Below are positions 5,313-6,506 of a DNA stretch of 6,506 nucleotides, one piece after another. The stretch is from assembly GCA_030695805.1 (NCBI GenBank), contig JAUYPG010000084.1:1-6506 (forward strand). The letters run 5' to 3'. Within the stretch, counting starts at the first letter, position 1, and each line of letters opens with the position of its first letter. The notes below the pieces were generated by a model, which had not been told where the DNA came from, did no database searches, and was given only the letters and a program-made list of their open reading frames with translations. Source of the stretch: Nanobdellota archaeon (lineage in GTDB: Bacteria > Patescibacteriota > Minisyncoccia > UBA6257 > GWB1-50-10). A program made the position numbers and the translations under genes.

Positions 5313-6125
5313 CTAGAATAAAGACAAAATCAAAACCGCGCCGAGCGCAATCACGAAAATTACTGCAAGCGCTCCTAGCACATTTAACATTCGAAAAGCA
5401 GGTGGAAGCGGCTTATGATCCAGTAATACCCCGACTTCACGAGCAAGTTGATGAATGCGCTCCCGGAACGCAAGAGCATCCCGAGGCGTCAAACCAGGCA
5501 TCACAACAACTCGCTGAAAAATCCCCCGGCCACGAAAAGCAAAACTGCCTTCGGGCTGATTGTCGCCGAGGACATCAATGCCAAAAAACTCAAAAGCGGC
5601 TGACGAAAAAATCTTTGCGCCAGCTCGTGTACTCTTCAGCGCAATCACCGCCTTAGAAAGACCGAATAATGAATCGCTAAAACTTCTCGAAACAAAAACC
5701 GAAGAAATATCACCGTAGGAGATTTTCGCTTCTGAAATCGAGACGACCTTTTTCGCGCGTTCCAATTCAACAAGCTCCCGCAACAAATGAGGCAATAAAA
5801 CTCCATACGTAAGCGAGGCCGAGGGAGTATCACTCCACAACACCGCCTGTCGAACTGTAATTGAATTTGAATCCAAGAAAAAATCAAAATACCGAAGACG
5901 ACTCCTTAAATTCAAAAATAACGAGAGGGCACTCAATAAAACAAAAACATAAATAAAACCCATGCCAGCTAAAAATCTCCAACCCATTCTCGATCCAAAA
6001 GCAAAATCAAACCACACAATGAAAGTAATCAGTAAAAAGAAGGCGGCGGGCCGAGACAGAACATTCTTCGCAAGCCATCGCGTGGTCTGCAAGGAAGGGT
6101 CTTTGTCCGTTACAATCTCACTCAT
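5313..6125 (-). CDS. Three-pass membrane protein with bacterial PH-like (DUF304-type) domain
   Basis: This 270-residue protein has a membrane hairpin at about residues 26-44 and 50-73, a cytoplasmic domain at 79-235, and a C-terminal helix at 246-269. The soluble part has the bacterial pleckstrin-homology (bPH_2, DUF304) pattern: FFLDSNSITVRQ for the first strands, then GDISSVFVSRSF, LFGLSKAVIALKST, and a final helix DALAFRERIHQLARE after VVVMPGLTP. A helix (LLPHLLRELVELERAKK, about 110-126) is inserted between the early strands, making the domain longer than a plain bPH unit. Known proteins of this class are membrane-associated and poorly characterised. I place the start at ATG 6123-6125, 7 nt after the tatD stop; the AAGG there is only 2 nt from the ATG, so coupling with tatD translation is likely. 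A start at 6164 is possible but would overlap tatD by 32 nt. Confidence 0.85.
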   Translation of the reverse strand: MSEIVTDKDPSLQTTRWLAKNVLSRPAAFFLLITFIVWFDFAFGSRMGWRFLAGMGFIYVFVLLSALSLFLNLRSRLRYFDFFLDSNSITVRQAVLWSDTPSASLTYGVLLPHLLRELVELERAKKVVSISEAKISYGDISSVFVSRSFSDSLFGLSKAVIALKSTRAGAKIFSSAAFEFFGIDVLGDNQPEGSFAFRGRGIFQRVVVMPGLTPRDALAFRERIHQLAREVGVLLDHKPLPPAFRMLNVLGALAVIFVIALGAVLILSLF

Positions 6126-6132
6126 GACCTTA

Positions 6133-6506
6133 TTATGCCAAATTACGAAATACTCGTCTCGCATTCTCCCAAATCCTCTCTTTCATCTCCTCAACAGAAA
6201 CTCCTTTAAGCTCCGCGAGTTTCTTCACCACTTCCACCACATACGCCGGCTCATTGCGCTTCCCCCGATATGGCGTGGGCGTTACATATGGCGCGTCCGT
6301 CTCGGACATTATCCTATCCGCGGGAATATATCTCACAATCTCATCATAATCCCGCACGAACGTAATAACCCCGCCAAACGTAAAATAAAAACCCATATTC
6401 AAAAGTTTCCTCGCGTCCTCCTTCGTCCCGCTAAATATGTGGACAACCCCCGACGGAGTTGAAAGTTGAAAGTTGCCCCTCGGTCCTGAGCTCGGGGTCG
6501 AAGGAA
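6133..6506 (-). CDS. tatD: TatD-family metal-dependent deoxyribonuclease, C-terminal part (cut by window edge)
   Basis: This is the C-terminal part of a TatD-type hydrolase, a TIM-barrel, metal-dependent DNase active in DNA repair or degradation. The 123 visible residues include VVHIFSG (the family's HxFxG metal-site segment, with Ile where Cys is common), NMGFYFTFGGVITF, IMSETDAPYVTP holding the catalytic-site Asp of the ETDAP motif, YRGKRNEPAYV, and the C-terminal IWENARRVF. All of these are in the usual order. The N-terminal HxH metal motif lies beyond position 6506. Upstream of VVHIFSG the protein reads PSTPSSGPRGNFQLSTPSG, about 15 residues longer than expected between the preceding helix and this strand, and encoded by repeat-like DNA. 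The frame is intact through this insertion. It is the first visible gene of a unit with the PH-domain protein 7 nt downstream. Confidence 0.93.
   Translation of the reverse strand, partial: PSTPSSGPRGNFQLSTPSGVVHIFSGTKEDARKLLNMGFYFTFGGVITFVRDYDEIVRYIPADRIMSETDAPYVTPTPYRGKRNEPAYVVEVVKKLAELKGVSVEEMKERIWENARRVFRNLA
6457..6505 (-). repeat. Repeat-like insertion inside tatD: heptanucleotide array plus REP-like motif
   Basis: Two and a half copies of a heptanucleotide (caacttt on the minus strand, 6457-6475) adjoin a block that reads ccttcgaccccgagctcagg and ends ccgaggggc on the minus strand (6476-6505). From memory the latter resembles the widespread REP-like repeats with ccttcgac and gctcagg. 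On the plus strand cccctcg, agctc and cggggt recur in the same order as in the leader repeat at 2455-2480. The block encodes the extra residues of TatD without breaking the frame. Confidence 0.5.

Noticed and set aside
4747..5656. Plus-strand open frames at 4747-5220 and 5261-5656, and 5962-6462
   Set aside because: They are antisense shadows of the two membrane-protein genes and tatD; the minus-strand reading gives membrane helices, PH-like and TatD motifs.

Overview
The window looks like a piece of a small bacterial genome of the Candidate Phyla Radiation (Patescibacteria, most likely a parcubacterium). This is an inference from gene style. It contains a bacterial-type leucyl-tRNA synthetase, short compact genes with many small unrecognised proteins, several proteins with one N-terminal membrane anchor followed by an extracytoplasmic domain, AT-rich gaps, and many small palindromic repeats. 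TAA, TAG and TGA all appear as stops, so a code in which TGA is sense is unlikely. No ribosomal RNA, tRNA, CRISPR array, transposase or phage gene is visible.

Layout, left to right. (1) 1-425, minus: the N-terminal 141 residues of LeuS, running off the left edge, with a repeat-like in-frame insertion ahead of the HIGH motif. A terminator- or attenuator-like hairpin lies just upstream of it. (2) 642-1649, minus: a membrane-anchored protein with a Gmad2-like immunoglobulin-fold domain and a C-terminal domain resembling PsbP-like secreted proteins. (3) 1704-2285, minus: a tight cassette of three small genes of 46, 82 and 67 residues with a 2-nt gap and a 14-nt overlap. None has a function I recognise; the arrangement recalls toxin-antitoxin or mobile cassettes. 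(4) 2286-2560: a divergent intergenic region with a plus-strand promoter candidate and a leader of nested palindromes between 13-bp direct repeats. (5) 2561-4069, plus: a secreted protein with a Pro/Gln/Gly/Phe-rich N-terminal half and a long helical C-terminal half, ending at a strong bidirectional terminator. (6) 4132-4317, minus: a 61-residue single-pass membrane protein converging on that terminator. (7) 4318-4523: a gap holding a promoter candidate, heptanucleotide repeats and what looks like the last codons of a second tatD-like gene. (8) 4524-6506, minus: tatD (cut by the right edge), then after 7 nt a three-pass membrane protein with a bacterial PH-like domain, then a seven-pass membrane protein of unknown role.

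Functionally the window mixes housekeeping (LeuS, TatD nuclease) with cell-envelope proteins that probably act at the membrane or outside the cell. The most interesting layer is not a gene. Two conserved genes (leuS and tatD) each carry a short in-frame insertion made of palindromic or tandem-repeat DNA, and related small repeats sit in the leader of the secreted-protein gene and next to the tatD-like remnant. This suggests a family of small repeats that spreads through the genome and is tolerated inside proteins, in the way Rickettsia palindromic elements are.
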